Shown piece after piece: positions 44,976-56,235 of a stretch of 64,000 bases of DNA. A model generated the notes under the pieces. It did no database searches. It was not told the origin of the DNA and saw only the letters and a program-made list of their open reading frames with translations. Location: positions 876,001-940,000 of the forward strand of contig JAOWCC010000916.1 of assembly GCA_030867875.1 (NCBI GenBank), read 5' to 3'. Within the stretch, counting starts at the first letter, position 1, and each line of letters begins with the position of its first letter. The DNA comes from Actinernus sp. WN-2022. Its lineage: Eukaryota > Cnidaria > Anthozoa > Actiniaria > Actinernidae. The position numbers and the translations under genes are program-made.

Positions 44976-45700
44976 CTAAATAACTTTTTAATTTTCAATT
45001 TAGCAATTATAAATATGATAACGAGTACAATAAATGACTTTACACCACAAACCACAAGTAATGTTTGAAAATTAAATTGCATGTCGAGCCAATAGGTGAG
45101 TGCACATTGGTACAATGTTTAAACATCTTGAGTAGCTTTGCTGGGAAGGGAGCAGTCGTGTTTTCAGTTTTCCATGTATTATCTGTAAATTTTCACGCAG
45201 ACTTGGACCCATTCCAAATACAGACAAAAGTACATCCCTCACATTGTGATCAGTTAATTTTTTTTTTGTTTGCAAAGATTTTCATAGTCATATGATAAAC
45301 TTAGATACAGAATAGGGAAGAGGTCAGAACAATGGTTATCTGCTAAGGTATGATTTATAACGAAGCAAGGTTGCGGCACCTCAAGAAAATTGTTCCACCT
45401 GGTTGCAAAAATCACAGACTTCAGAACTCCATTCTTTGACCGCCTCTGAAAACCTTGTTAAAGTGCATATAAGCCCAAATTAGTTTTAAATTCAGAACAC
45501 AGCCTGGAACAAAACTGTTTGACAGACTGAGTAGACTTTCAATGTGAATAACTGAAGCCACAATGTTGAATTCTGAAAGATATTATGGGATGCTTAGGGG
45601 CCAATGTACATGTAGGAAAATTTATAGCGCATTAAGACCAGTTGGAATTGGATACGTGTAAATGCAAACTATGTAGTACCTATTTTTAAAACTGTATTAA
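44976..45700. other. Non-coding interval between two transposon relics
   Basis: AT-rich, with no recognisable protein, RNA or terminal repeat. Short frames on both strands around 45065-45295 overlap one another and have no known motif. It may hold the missing right end of the KDZ element, but I could not locate it. Confidence 0.5.
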
Positions 45701-45709
45701 GCATAAAAA

Positions 45710-47235
45710 AAGGCTGAAACGTCTGCTATTAAATTTATGGACCAGTTTGTCAGGCACATGGTTTTAAACTGCAAGATGCCACTCTGCTATCAGAAAGCAG
45801 CAGTGCAGCTGCCATATGCAGTTCCTGCCGAAAAGATGACAGCAAACTGCAACTGTTTAAAGATAACAGCCTCAGAGAAGGATTGTCTTAGTATCTCATG
45901 CTGATATGTGATAAATGTGGCTAAAAGACCCCTCTAAACACAAGCAGAAGACTTGGTGGGCAAGGTGGCGGTTCACATGATGAAAACCGTAGATCTGTTT
46001 TAGCTTCACACCATGGGGCCTGGCAGGCCTTACAAAGTTCTATTCAGGAATGCATCTTCCACCACCTGTTACAAAGAAGGCACATAATCAGCATTTGATC
46101 CAAATTGAGAAGCTCTCAATTGATCATACAGAAACATTAGTCTGAAGCTGCAGACAGATCGAGAGCAGTGATGGCAGCTAAGAACCCACAGAAAGTTCAC
46201 AACAGTGCTGATCGAACTGTTATTGCTGATGTTGCCGTGATACCAGATGGCACCTGGCAGAAGAGGACATTCTTCAAAGATAGGAGTTGTTTTTGTGATT
46301 TCAGTAGAGACAGGGAAATTATTGATTATGTTGTGAAGTCACTTGTGTGCCAGGAGTGCACTGCACATAAGAGTTGTGACAGAGAGAGCGAGGAGTACTT
46401 GTCCTGGAGAAGCTCTCATGAACCAGAATGTCACCTGTAACAGTCTCACATAATGGGTTCAGCACTGTGGAAATTCAAGAATGATTATAGAGGACGGAAA
46501 CTGGCTGATGGTAAAACCGTAGGAGGCAAGGGTAGACTAACAGATAAAGTAGTGGATACTATGCAAATTTATTATGGGAAAGCAATAAGGAACAATCCAG
46601 GTGATGAATGGGATGATAAATAGCATATGCGCAATTTACTACCACATGATTCAAGCTAGTGACATTCCCCTAGAGGAACAACATAAATGTTGCCCAAAAC
46701 ACAAGGAAACTCGGTCCAAATTTTGGAAAGACAAAGTAAATAATACTAGCACATATGACAAGAGCAAGCACCTCCCAGAAATATTCAGAAATGAACTAAT
46801 AAAAAAACATTCATTTATGGGCTCACTGATAAAGATTTACTGGGACGATGTCTAAAGAGTCTGACACAGAATCAGAATGAAGCTGTTAATAGCCAGCTGT
46901 GGCAGAAATGTACCAAAACTGCTTTAGTTGAAATTGCTGTCTGTGAAACAGTTGGGTTTTTTAAATACAGGTGCAGGCAACAAAGCAGTGCTCGTGAAGT
47001 CTTGTGGTGTTAACCCTGGAAGCAATGCAGTGAGAGCTCACCGCAAGGGGAACTCCAAGCAATGCTGCACACAAGGTTACCCAAAAGTACAAAGAGCAGA
47101 GACAAGCACTAAGGGCTAAAAAGAAATACAAGGCAGACAATGCCTCTTATGGTTCAAGAGCTCTTGGCCTGAACTCTAAACCTGAACTCAGAACTAAAAC
47201 TAAGAAGCTGAAAAGGCCCAGGAGTATTCAGTGTC
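45710..47235 (+). pseudogene. Mutator-like transposase relic
   Basis: Segments in changing frames follow one family from N- to C-terminus: a Cys-pair region (ICSSCRKDDSKLQ; LICDKCG) at 45810-45930, NRRSVLASHHGAW at about 45980-46020, IADVAVIPDGTWQKR at 46216-46270 holding the first likely catalytic Asp, SLVCQECTAHKSC at 46340-46380, GGKGRLTDKVVDTMQIYYGKAIR at 46520-46590, LGRCLKSLTQNQNEAVNSQLW at 46840-46905, GAGNKAVLVKSCGVNPGSN at 46970-47030, and a Lys-rich tail ending near 47230. At least four frameshifts or stops and an apparent internal deletion around 46440 make it inactive. The pattern matches the animal Mutator-like transposase domain; the name is moderately sure. Confidence 0.65.
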
Positions 47236-47261
47236 CCCACCTGTATCAGTCTCACATAATG

Positions 47262-48920
47262 TTCCGTTGACATTTGTTCTGCCAGTCTTTGAAGTTGTTG
47301 CTCCACAAATTGAGTTTCTGAACATTTGTACTGTACTCAAAGGTCACTTTAGAACCATTTTAACTTCTTAAAATCATCTCCAAGCTATCAGAAATGGCAA
47401 ATACTAGTCATTTTCAAAATCTGGAGACACAGTTTGCTTGAAAGTACAAAAATCAAGATATAAATTGCTAATATTCATCTAAATTACCAGAACTTGAACT
47501 TTATATCAATATATTTCATTTTCTAATATTCTAAATGTTAACAGTGATAATTCAATGAGTATTTAATATTTTTGAATCAAATTTTCAGCAGTTGTTTATT
47601 TCATGAAGATATATGCAATGAATTATATTTTTTTGGGATTTTACGCTTCAAGCTTTAGTTATCATGGAAACCGTAGGTGCTACCTTAACATAAACAAAAC
47701 AAATTGACATTCTTAAAACTGATAGATACCACCCTGTACAGTATCTTTACAAAGTTAGAAGTGGAAATTCAGTTCGCATTCCAAGTTATTGGTGTTAATA
47801 CACTGTAGGTACCAAGAGTATGTCACAAAATGCAGTTGCCAGGCAACAATTCAACTTATTGTGATCAAGGTAATATGAGTCTATGCTAGAAAATAAACTT
47901 GTTGCTATGAAATTTGGGCATGATGTGATAACTTGTGAACTGCAGCATTTAACATTTTATAGCCAAATAAGGGTAAACCGCAACCTTTGTGACTGGAAGT
48001 ATGTTTTTTCCCATGTGCTTTATTTCACAGGCAGACTAACTTGACATTAAATGAAGTTTTTTTAATGTATTTATTTTAGAAACAACCATGGATATAATGA
48101 TCTTGATATGGTCCAGTGAATGTGCCCCATTTTACAACTTCAAGGCTTCCTGGTATTCACATAGCCAATGTGATTATAAGAGATGACATTCGCCAGTACA
48201 CAACTACAGCCTCATTTTTGTCTACTGCTTCTTAAGAAGCTGTAGACTATGTTATTGTGTCCGATGGCGTGCGTAAGTGTGTTAACATTGTCGATAAGTC
48301 GTCATGAAGTTTTATTCGGGATCAATTAAATGTGTTTCTGTCCCCCATTAAAAGAACAAATGAGCCTCTTTGCAGCTTTGGGGAATAACAAAGCCCGTTA
48401 AGGGAATTATTTAGCGCTTTCAGGGAATGAAACAGCCCCTTGAGGGATTAAAACAGAAGTTCTGTCACCGAAGGCGAAGTGAACACACCTTTCATAATTT
48501 AAGCGAGCGAAAGCTGTGGTTAGTTTATTATTACATGTATATATTTTAAAGGCAAAGCCAATATAATCTACACGTGCAGTATTAAATGTAAGAGCTTCAG
48601 ACGGAAAGTTATATAGATTGACCATGAGAGAAATCGCTAGACACTCGAAAGTAAAGACAGAGATCCACGAAGACGAAGAAAACAAGCTAGACAGAAACTG
48701 AAATATATTCTCAGGAAACCGACTTCTAAATTACTTAAAGCTAGCAATTATATAAAAGTTATGGTAGTATGTAACTTTATGTACACAGAAACGACTGCTT
48801 TTTTTGTATTTTTTTTTATGTGAGTTTAAAGCAAGGCGTTCAAGCAAACCAGAAAATATTAAGTCCTGTTTATTTGACTATAAATTAACAAATTCAGCTC
48901 AGTGTACATTCACAAGTGAA
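47262..48920. other. Long non-coding AT-rich interval
   Basis: No reading frame with recognisable motifs. It includes a run of short homopolymers at 48040-48070 and 48790-48820. The last 100-150 bases may be the 5' untranslated part of the LINE fragment that begins at 48923. Nothing else supported. Confidence 0.5.
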
Positions 48921-48922
48921 AG

Positions 48923-49066
48923 ATTTTGCGTATCATATCAAAGGTCGAGCTCTTGACCTCTGGTGATATTGAATTAAATCCAGGTCCTACATGTATTCAA
49001 AATAATAGTATTCAAAATAGTAGTAATCAAAATACAGCTGTAGTATTAAGTTCCAGACTGGTGTAA
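48923..49066 (+). pseudogene. LINE 5' fragment encoding a 2A-like peptide
   Basis: The frame opens after TGA (48917-48919) and reads ...VELLTSGDIELNPGP at 48944-48988, then an Asn/Gln/Ser-rich stretch ending at TAA 49064-49066. DIELNPGP matches the D-x-E-x-NPGP 2A signature that makes ribosomes skip a peptide bond between Gly and Pro. CR1/L2/Rex-group LINEs of several marine invertebrates carry such motifs near the start of an ORF. No ATG precedes it, and the rest of the ORF is lost, so this is a fragment. Confidence 0.7.
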
Positions 49067-49476
49067 TATTACAATTTAGATTACTGTACATCAACTTTGA
49101 TTGAGACCTATTTTGTTGGAGGTACATGTAACTGTTTTTTCAGAGCTCTTTCACACCAGATGTATGGTGATCCTAACCATCACCTAGACAGGTGCAGGTA
49201 TTCAATATTGAAGGGATAACCCTAAACACGTCATTGAAAGTAATACTGAGAATTCGTGGATGACATATTTGACTAATATGTCAATGCAAGGTACAACAGC
49301 AGCTGGGAGGGGCAGAACAACAATAGACTCTAGTTGTGTTTTAACATCAGTTAAAATAATCATTAGGATAGCATCCTCTCTAATAACAAATCATACAATA
49401 TATCCACATACGAAATATCCACTCTCAAGACATTTTTGATTACCACTTCCATATATTTATTATTCTATTTAATTAC
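49067..49476. other. Non-coding interval
   Basis: No gene, RNA or clear repeat. A short palindrome, GACATATTTGACTAATATGTC, lies at 49261-49281. Confidence 0.5.
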
Positions 49477-49580
49477 AATACCATAAAATCCCGGTTATAA
49501 GCACCCCCGGTTATAAGCCCCCTAAAACCCCTTACGAACTTGTAGAAGCCCAGGGCTTATAACCAGGATTTTATGGTATT
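49477..49580. mobile_element. Palindromic MITE, 104 bp
   Basis: The first 26 bases (AATACCATAAAATCC...) and the last 26 (49555-49580) are inverted repeats with one mismatch. The inside repeats the GGTTATAAGCCCC theme. There is no coding capacity. Target duplication is not clear. A related GCTTATA motif set occurs at 63110-63210. Confidence 0.7.
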
Positions 49581-50369
49581 ATAAAATTGTTTTCCCTCTT
49601 TCTACCACAGCTATTGCAAATAAAGACCAAGACATCTTATGCTAGGTGCATAATGTTTCACCAGTGAAAAGATTCAGCAATATACAAGTTACATACTTCA
49701 CTGCACATCTACAAACTTATGAAGAAAATGTAGTTAAAGCTGTCTGCTTCAATCCAAACAAGAGACAGAACGGGTACATGTGTAGTTACCAACTAACACC
49801 ACTTCAATTACAGCCACTGCATCACTGCCCTTTCAACACAAAGACCTTTACACCTCTACTGTACCAACAATATCTTCTCTCAAAGAGATATCTGAAAAGC
49901 ATACATGTAGTTAGCTTTACTCACAAAACTAGCATATTTTGAAATCCCTACTGTTAGTTAAGTACAGCAATTACAGTGCTCTGCACAGTACCATGGCCAC
50001 CTAACAGCAACAAGTTCGTTACAGTTAATATTGTCATTGACTTTATGATCAATTTATTCAATGTCCCACAAAATTAATGATGTCGCATAAGTGCTCACAA
50101 ATACTGTAACATTATTTACTATCATTAAAATGATATTGCAATAAAACCTGTGGCATATTCATTGCATATTAATATAATAATAATAATTATTGATCATTCC
50201 CAATTCAAGCCCACAGTTTTAATATATATTTCACTCATCATATAGCAAAGAGTGTACTTTTTATTAAAATTATACAGTAGACACACGTACCCATTGGGTA
50301 CCTATTTTTCAAGTTGTTCTTCCCTCTGGCCATTATTTCACAAATTTGTGACTTCACAAATGAATATGC
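49581..50369. other. Non-coding interval
   Basis: A 98-codon frame at 49646-49942 has no recognisable motif and no splice context; I do not call it. The rest is AT-rich, with TAATAATAATAATTATT at 50170-50190. Confidence 0.5.
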
Positions 50370-51535
50370 AAGAGTACAGAGGTGAAGATCTTATCTGAAA
50401 GCAGATGGTACATGGCCCTTCAAATATTGAGAGATTCTGGTCCTTCAAGTCACTGTACCATGGCCTTTTGGCATCCTTACAATAACTTACATTCAAGGCT
50501 ACTCCTGGCATGCTGAAGATTTGTGACCCAACAGCAGAGGGCGACAAAATGCTCTATGAACATATGAAGACAGTATGCAAATCACTCTATCAACCAAGAG
50601 AACACTGTTCAAGGATGAAAGGAACTGAGAAATAAGGGACGTTTTGGCATGAGACAATACATACATTGTACATGTACAGGACAAACCAGCAAAGTGGGGA
50701 TTCAATCTTTGGGTGCTTGCCGAAGCTGTGACAGGTTACTGTTGACTTTTACAACTACACAGGCCAGACTGCAAGGAATCGACCTGAGCATGGCTTAGAA
50801 TGTAATGAATTTATGGCAGCCTTTGTTTAGAAAAGGTTATAGATTTTATTTTATAATTTCTACTGAAGGACTTATTTGCAAATGTTGTTTTAGGATGTGG
50901 AACACTATTGCAGAATCGAAGTGGCTTTCCAGGAACAAGGGAGTTCAACATGGTAACATGTTGGAAGAGGGATGAAGAGGTACGTGTAGTTACAGTCCAA
51001 TGGAAGGACAACAAAGTTGTGTCTCTAATGTCCACCTCCCACTCTGGCAACGCTTTTGGTTGTTGTCATCGCCAACTAAAGGAGAATGGTGTACATGTAT
51101 TTTGCTGCCTCAGTATCAGGCAACCCACCAACCATTGCTGATTACAACAAATACATGGGGGAGTTGACAAGTCTGATCAGCACATTGGAAAGTACAACTG
51201 CCTGAGACAAACAAACAACTGGAGACAAACAAACGAATGGTGAAAAACTTCGTTTTTCCATTTTATTCACATTGGAAGGGTAAAGTTTTGTTTTATTCAA
51301 TAAATGGCATCGAATTAACTGAAGAACTCATCCGTCAGCTTGGTGATATTGAAGGGAGGAATGCTGTTCCACTGTCTCATGCCTGAGTACAGTAATGTGA
51401 AACGTAACTGTACGTTCCGCTGGTGGAGTCACAGACTAGAAAGGAAGTCATTTGTGAAGTGCAGCAGATGTGACACACATCTTTGCAGGGTTCAAAGAAA
51501 CCACTTGTCCACTCATCAGGAGGAGTGCTAAATTA
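50370..51535 (+). pseudogene. piggyBac (PGBD-like) transposase relic
   Basis: Broken + strand frames follow the piggyBac DDE domain: MKTVCKSLYQPREHC at about 50565-50610, KGRFGMRQY at 50635, PAKWGFNLWVLAEAVTGY around 50690-50740, DFYNYTGQTARN at 50745-50780, CGTLLQNRSGFPGTREF at 50898-50950, VQWKDNKVVSLMST at 50995-51035, YNKYMG then DQH..YNCLRQTN from 51142, and a C-terminal Cys-rich segment (CSRCDTHLC) at 51460-51490. At least five stops or frameshifts. Neither terminal repeats nor TTAA duplications were found. Confidence 0.7.
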
Positions 51536-53390
51536 CATTGGGCAAGCACTAGAAAATCGCACTTGCCGATCACTGATCCCATTACTGCATGCAAGATTTC
51601 CAAAGGGTAGACTTATTGCTTGAAACACAAGAAAGTCACAGTAATTGGACAACTTACATGTATATTGAAGCTAAAACTTGAACTCATTTCACAGTACAAG
51701 AGGTTGCCATCTTGCTGCTAGAGCCTGGAGTCAAATGACACAAAGACATGGACACTGATTGGTTTAGACAAAAGTAATAGACAACCAATGATATATTGTG
51801 TTCATAATCGTGCTGTTTCCATGGTAGGAAGATTACCGGAAACGTTTTCTTCTCGATTGAAATGCAATCAGTACCATCTGTGCTGGAATGGGATTTTATT
51901 ATTAGAAAACTAAGCAATCAGGTAAGAATTGGTTCCAGTGAAGAGAAAGGAAATCAAGTTGTCATACAGTGACTTTAATGTTCGCAAAGCACCGCTTGAA
52001 TGAGTTTCATGGATTCTCGATTGTTGCAGTGATTTATACAGCTGTTCTTTACCTCTTGACTGACTTCTGATTTCCAAACAGGGATATTGAAACTATGATT
52101 TCACAGAGAGACATTATCATACTTCACCTCTCCTGATACGACTGAACCAAACTTTCATTATCATGTCTTTGAATTTAAGTTTCAGCAACATAACTTTCTA
52201 AATGAAAGAGAAAAAACAAATTCAAGTCTATCATTGTGCTTTCTCGGAGGTTTCAAAGCTTTGCGTAAGTTGAGAATGCCAGCCTACACTACTTCATATT
52301 ACTACCTCACAACCTTTTATGAATATAAGTTTTAAAACCAATAATAATGTAAATTAGACAATTAAAATATTTTGTTCATATCCAGCACACATTAATTTAT
52401 TTTAGTATTTTTCTTAATATCACTCACAAAAGGTTTAAACTTGTTTTTGAATTCATGTTGTCTTTTATAAGGGATTAACTTTAACTTACTCTAGCAAAGT
52501 GAGAAATGGTTGGAATCATCCAATTATGCACAATTCTTTTCATGGAGGGGAATCTACATGTTTTTACTGAGAGGACAATACTTTGTGAATCCTAAGAAAA
52601 TGGTTGGGCAAGTGATAAGAGGATTCAGACAAGTACATGTATGGGTCTGGATTTGTTTTTGTAACCCTGCTTTGTTTCAACAAGTACATGTACATGTACA
52701 TTAACTGTCTGCTGCAGTATCATCAGTAATTCTAATAATCTTTTGCCACTAGTTTCCTTGGGGTATTTACAGGTGTACATAATTTCGAGTGACTCTGTTG
52801 CATAAATTTGCAGTTCCCAATCAATTATTTGCTATGTGAATGGTAATTTCCTAATTATCTGCTCTCGTAGGGTTTAAATATTACCAAATAGGTTTGATTA
52901 GTCGCCCTTGTTTGTCCAGAGTTTGAAATATTATAATATATTAGTTGTTACTATTCAAATCATAATATATTAGTGTTACTGTTCAATAGGTTATACAACT
53001 GAAGAAAATGTCAGAAATGTCTTTTTTCATAACTAATTCCTAGAATTGGAAAACGTTAAAAAATATTATTTTATGATGCTAATTTTCAATTGTTTTTCAT
53101 TTCAATTTGTTTTATGCCAATGTATTAAAAGAATATTACATGTATATAAGCTTTGAATTGAGATAAAGTTTTCTTTATTACTGTAAAAGCAGCCACTTTT
53201 ATAATATTTTGGCAGGGTTGCTTATGATTTACTTAAAGCAAGAGTAGGACTACATTTGTAGGTGAATACATACATTGTACATGTAGTTCACAGAATTATC
53301 TACTCTACCACTACAATGGGTGATACTAAATCACTGAGGAAAGAGAATAATAAATTAAAATAGCAGGTACATGTAGGTGCCTTAAACGGG
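51536..53390. other. Long non-coding AT-rich interval
   Basis: Holds several TACATGTA octamers, including a run at 52683-52700, and a local imperfect duplication of TAATATATTAGT...GTTACT...TTCAA at 52931-52988. A 64-codon frame at 52510-52704 has no motif and ends in the TACATGTA run; it is not called a gene. Confidence 0.5.
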
Positions 53391-53394
53391 GAAA

Positions 53395-53830
53395 TGAGAA
53401 GTCACTTATCTACCAAAGCCAAAGGCAGAACAAAACCAACCCGGAAGCAAACATGCTTCATTACAGTGAACTACAAAGAGAATCAGCCAAAATGTTGCCA
53501 AAGTCGGAAAGAAGGTGGATAGCAATTGCAAAGCCATAACCGATCTGGAGAAGTACAGCTCTCAGTACGATATCAAAATACTTGGTATAACAGGACTAAA
53601 GGAAACTGAATCGGCAAGACAGAATATCTAAATTGTCTTTATCTTTTCAAAAAGATGGGAGCCACAAATATATCCCTTGGTGATATTGACATGGCTCACA
53701 GTGCCGTATAGAGATAGAGAAGAGACTACCAGAGCTTGCAGACTGAGGCCAACCATTTGTAAATTGATTAGAAGATTGGCAAGAGAAGAGATGGCTTATC
53801 ATTGAGAGATTACCATTCGAATAGTACTGT
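53395..53830 (+). pseudogene. LINE ORF1 (RRM / Transposase_22-like) relic
   Basis: Translation in two frames gives a coiled-coil-like lead (ITDLEKYSSQ), then YDIKILGITGLKETESA at 53567-53617, a frameshift after 53630, GATNISLGDIDMAHS at 53656-53700, and RACRLRPTICKLIRRLAREEM at 53735-53795. The order (coiled coil, 'I-L-G-I', 'D-I-D-A-H', 'R-P-x-I-x-K-x') is that of LINE ORF1 RNA-binding proteins. Decayed by several stops. Confidence 0.6.
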
Positions 53831-54355
53831 ACTTTTAAGCTAATTGTGGGCCAGCAAGTAGTTCTACTGTAATGGTAGGAAATATTAATAAAAGTTGCTA
53901 TTGGAAGTTTACGACTCCAATCAAACTTATTTTTTTAATATTTAGAATCACACGAAAATGAAACATTTTAGAATGACAAATTCCACTTAATTTTGCTATC
54001 TCGTGTGAATTTGTTGTTCTACATGTACATGTACAAAGTTTGATTTTAGAGTAATCCTCAATAACAAAAAATAAGGTTGTTGTTGTAAATTACAGACCAC
54101 CATTTGCAAAATAATATTAGTGCTAGTGTTCATTTCTCATATCCTGAAGATGACTAAAATTTATAATGGCAGGCCACACAAAAAAAGATTTCCACTCAGT
54201 TTTTGGATCTCTGGGGTCATTTACACTTATCTTTAGTTCAAAAAGCCCTGCTTGATCGTGCACCAAGATCAATTTTCATTCCCGATTTCTTAAAAGTAAG
54301 CCTGACCTAGAGAAAGTGCCGAAGCTAGAAAGTCAAGAATGGTTTGAAACGCGAC
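53831..54355. other. Non-coding interval, possible promoter side of the next gene
   Basis: No coding signal. Includes two overlapping TACATGTA octamers near 54022. The ATG of the candidate gene follows at 54356. Confidence 0.4.
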
Positions 54356-55920
54356 ATGGGGAGTATAGTCACTGTTAAATACAGACATGAGATGCTGGAT
54401 GCAGACATTATGGCCTTGGATGGTAAGTTATGTTTTGCTTTTCTAGATGATGATATATTTTATCTGCCTGATTACTAACGAGCAGATAATTTTCTTTGAA
54501 AGGCGACCAATCTACTGTCTAAAAGAAATGGTAACCAAATTAGTGTACGCTAACTTTTACATGTAGATGATCCACCAGTACTAAGAAGGAAAGAACAAGA
54601 TATCCTAAGCGACCCAAAATATCAGGAAGTCTTGATGGAGAACAGAAAGAAAATGTCCCAGAAAAGGAGGACCAAATCTGTAAGGAGCGAACCAAAACCA
54701 AAGAAAGGGAAGAAGTGCGAGGAGGTAAGTGTAACTCTAAGTACTCGTCTTTAAGGGTCTCATTACATGAGGTGTGCTGGTCCAGTTTAAGGCTCTGGCT
54801 TACGTTAAATACAAAGTGTATTTTTTCAGTTGTTCAATAGTTGTAGATGGAGTGTTTTGCCAGCACTGTGTTAGCTACTTTTGTATACAGTCAATTCCAA
54901 ATAAGTTTGACAATTGGGTTCCCAAGTTAGTCAACGAACTTCGTAAAATTAATACGAATTGAAACATCGATGGCAGTGAAGTTTGGCCCATGGGAAAGTT
55001 AATTTGAGCTGTTCACTGCCAGTTCAGTAAACTTGCTTTTTCAGCTGGATGGAGCTTCAGTGTAATTTAACATAGCTTATCCAGTTCAGTGAAAAGTTGG
55101 GTCGAAACTTTGAAAAAGAAAGTTTACTGAACAGACAGACAGTGAACAGCACAACTAAAATTTCACATTCATTGAATTTAGGAATTTCGTTGATGAACTT
55201 GGGAACCAACTCTGGGACCCAATCATTAAAAGTTATGTGACAGACTGCAATTCTTACTCAAATATTTTGATTCATCGACTTTACATTGACTCGATAATGA
55301 GAAAGTCATTTAGAAACACAAGATCGGCCATAGAAATAACAAATATGTTGCTTATTGCACTGGCTAGCACAGGCAAATTTGTCATCAAACTGCCTCCGGT
55401 TAGCTCAGTGGTTGAGCTCCGGTCTGTTGAGCGGGAGGTTGCGGGTTCAGACCCTGGCCAGACCAACACTCAGGGTCTTAAAATAATTGAGTAGAAGGTG
55501 CTGCCTTTGTGAAACAACTGCAAATGGTTAGACCTTCACGTCTTCTCAGATAAGAACGTCAAATCGTAGGTCTCCCGTCGGCCTCAAGTTTAATCAGTCC
55601 CGCCAGACTGTCACGAGTTACCAATGTTAAACTTTACTTTTTTTAAATTCTTTTTACAGGCTGTGGTCGTCAAAAGGTTTAAGCCAGCCCCGCCCGTTTC
55701 CACCGTATCAAACCATATAGAAGAGGTTGTATCTGAGAAACTACCTGAGCCAGCCCCGCTGGTTTCTGTCGTATCAAAACACGTGGAAGATGATATAACT
55801 GAGACGCCACCTGAGACAGCCTCTCCTGTTGCTGCCGTACCGAAGGATGTAACAGAGACAGCCCTGCTGGTTTCTGCCTTGCCGGACCATGTGGAAGAGG
55901 ATGGATTCGGGTCAGAGTAA
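54356..55920 (+). CDS. Candidate three-exon host gene, 161 aa, unknown function
   Basis: Exons 54356-54422, 54567-54724 and 55660-55920. The donor GTAAGTT (54423), acceptor ACATGTAG (54566), donor GTAAGTG (54725) and acceptor TTTTTACAG (55659) are all good, and both joins keep phase (phase 1, then phase 0); total 162 codons including TAA. The N-terminus, GSIVTVKYRHEMLDADIMAL, could be a small Tudor/SH3-like fold. Exon 2 is basic (KKMSQKRRTKS, KPKKGKK), suggesting nuclear localisation, and exon 3 is a Pro/Val/Glu-rich imperfect repeat. I do not recognise the family. Upstream exons are possible, and the TAA may be a secondary nonsense change, since the frame continues beyond it (see 58159). Confidence 0.45.
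54917..55207. mobile_element. Foldback element in intron 2 of the candidate gene
   Basis: Outer arms 54917-54937 and 55187-55207 pair with about two mismatches (GTTCCCAAGTTAGTCAACGAA against its inverse). Inner arms 55006-55042 and 55112-55150 pair over roughly 30 bases (GAGCTGTTCACTG; TTCAGTAAACTTGCTTTTTC). There is no coding capacity. It is likely a MITE of unknown superfamily. Confidence 0.6.
55393..55617 (+). mobile_element. tRNA-derived SINE
   Basis: The head resembles a tRNA gene, with an A box in TAGCTCAGTGGTTGAG (55401-55416) and a B box GGTTCAGACCC (55444-55454), the pol III internal promoter. A non-tRNA body follows, then a tail ending near TGTCACGAG. It lies 43 bp before exon 3 of the candidate gene. 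The 3' boundary is approximate. Confidence 0.75.
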
Positions 55921-55993
55921 GACTACCCCAGTTTAGAAGATTTGAGCATGCCAGAAATCCTGCTACAGTACCGCCTGGAATTATTGAAGCATT

Positions 55994-56155
55994 TACCGCG
56001 GTTTTACCGCGTCCAATGACCGCGGTAATACCGCGGTTTGACCTCAGAATGACCGCAGTATTACCGCGGTAATACCTCGGTAAAACCGCGGTAAACTGCG
56101 GTAATTAGTTGGCCGCGGTCACGGCCGCGGTCACAGCCGCGGCCGCTGAGATTTG
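55994..56155. repeat. Left subterminal ACCGCGGT block
   Basis: About ten ACCGCGG/CCGCGGT palindromic cores are separated by short AT-containing spacers. A 39-base segment (56005-56043) recurs in direct orientation at 58083-58121 with one mismatch, although the terminal repeats themselves are inverted. Confidence 0.8.
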
Positions 56156-56235
56156 TATCACGCCGAAATCATTGACTTTAGTGTGAAGATGTAGCGATGA
56201 CTCGGCGTTCTTTTCATTCTTTATTCAACACCGCT

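Noticed and set aside
45072..45295. Overlapping 67- and 76-codon frames on both strands
   Set aside because: Mutually antisense, with no family pattern.
49646..49942. 98-codon + strand frame
   Set aside because: No motif, no splice context and low-complexity His/Thr/Gln composition.
52683..52700. TACATGTACATGTACA as a simple microsatellite
   Set aside because: Only two to three units here; it is part of the general octamer excess rather than a distinct repeat locus.
55393..55470. Functional tRNA gene
   Set aside because: A and B boxes are present, but the cloverleaf 3' half does not close and a SINE body follows.
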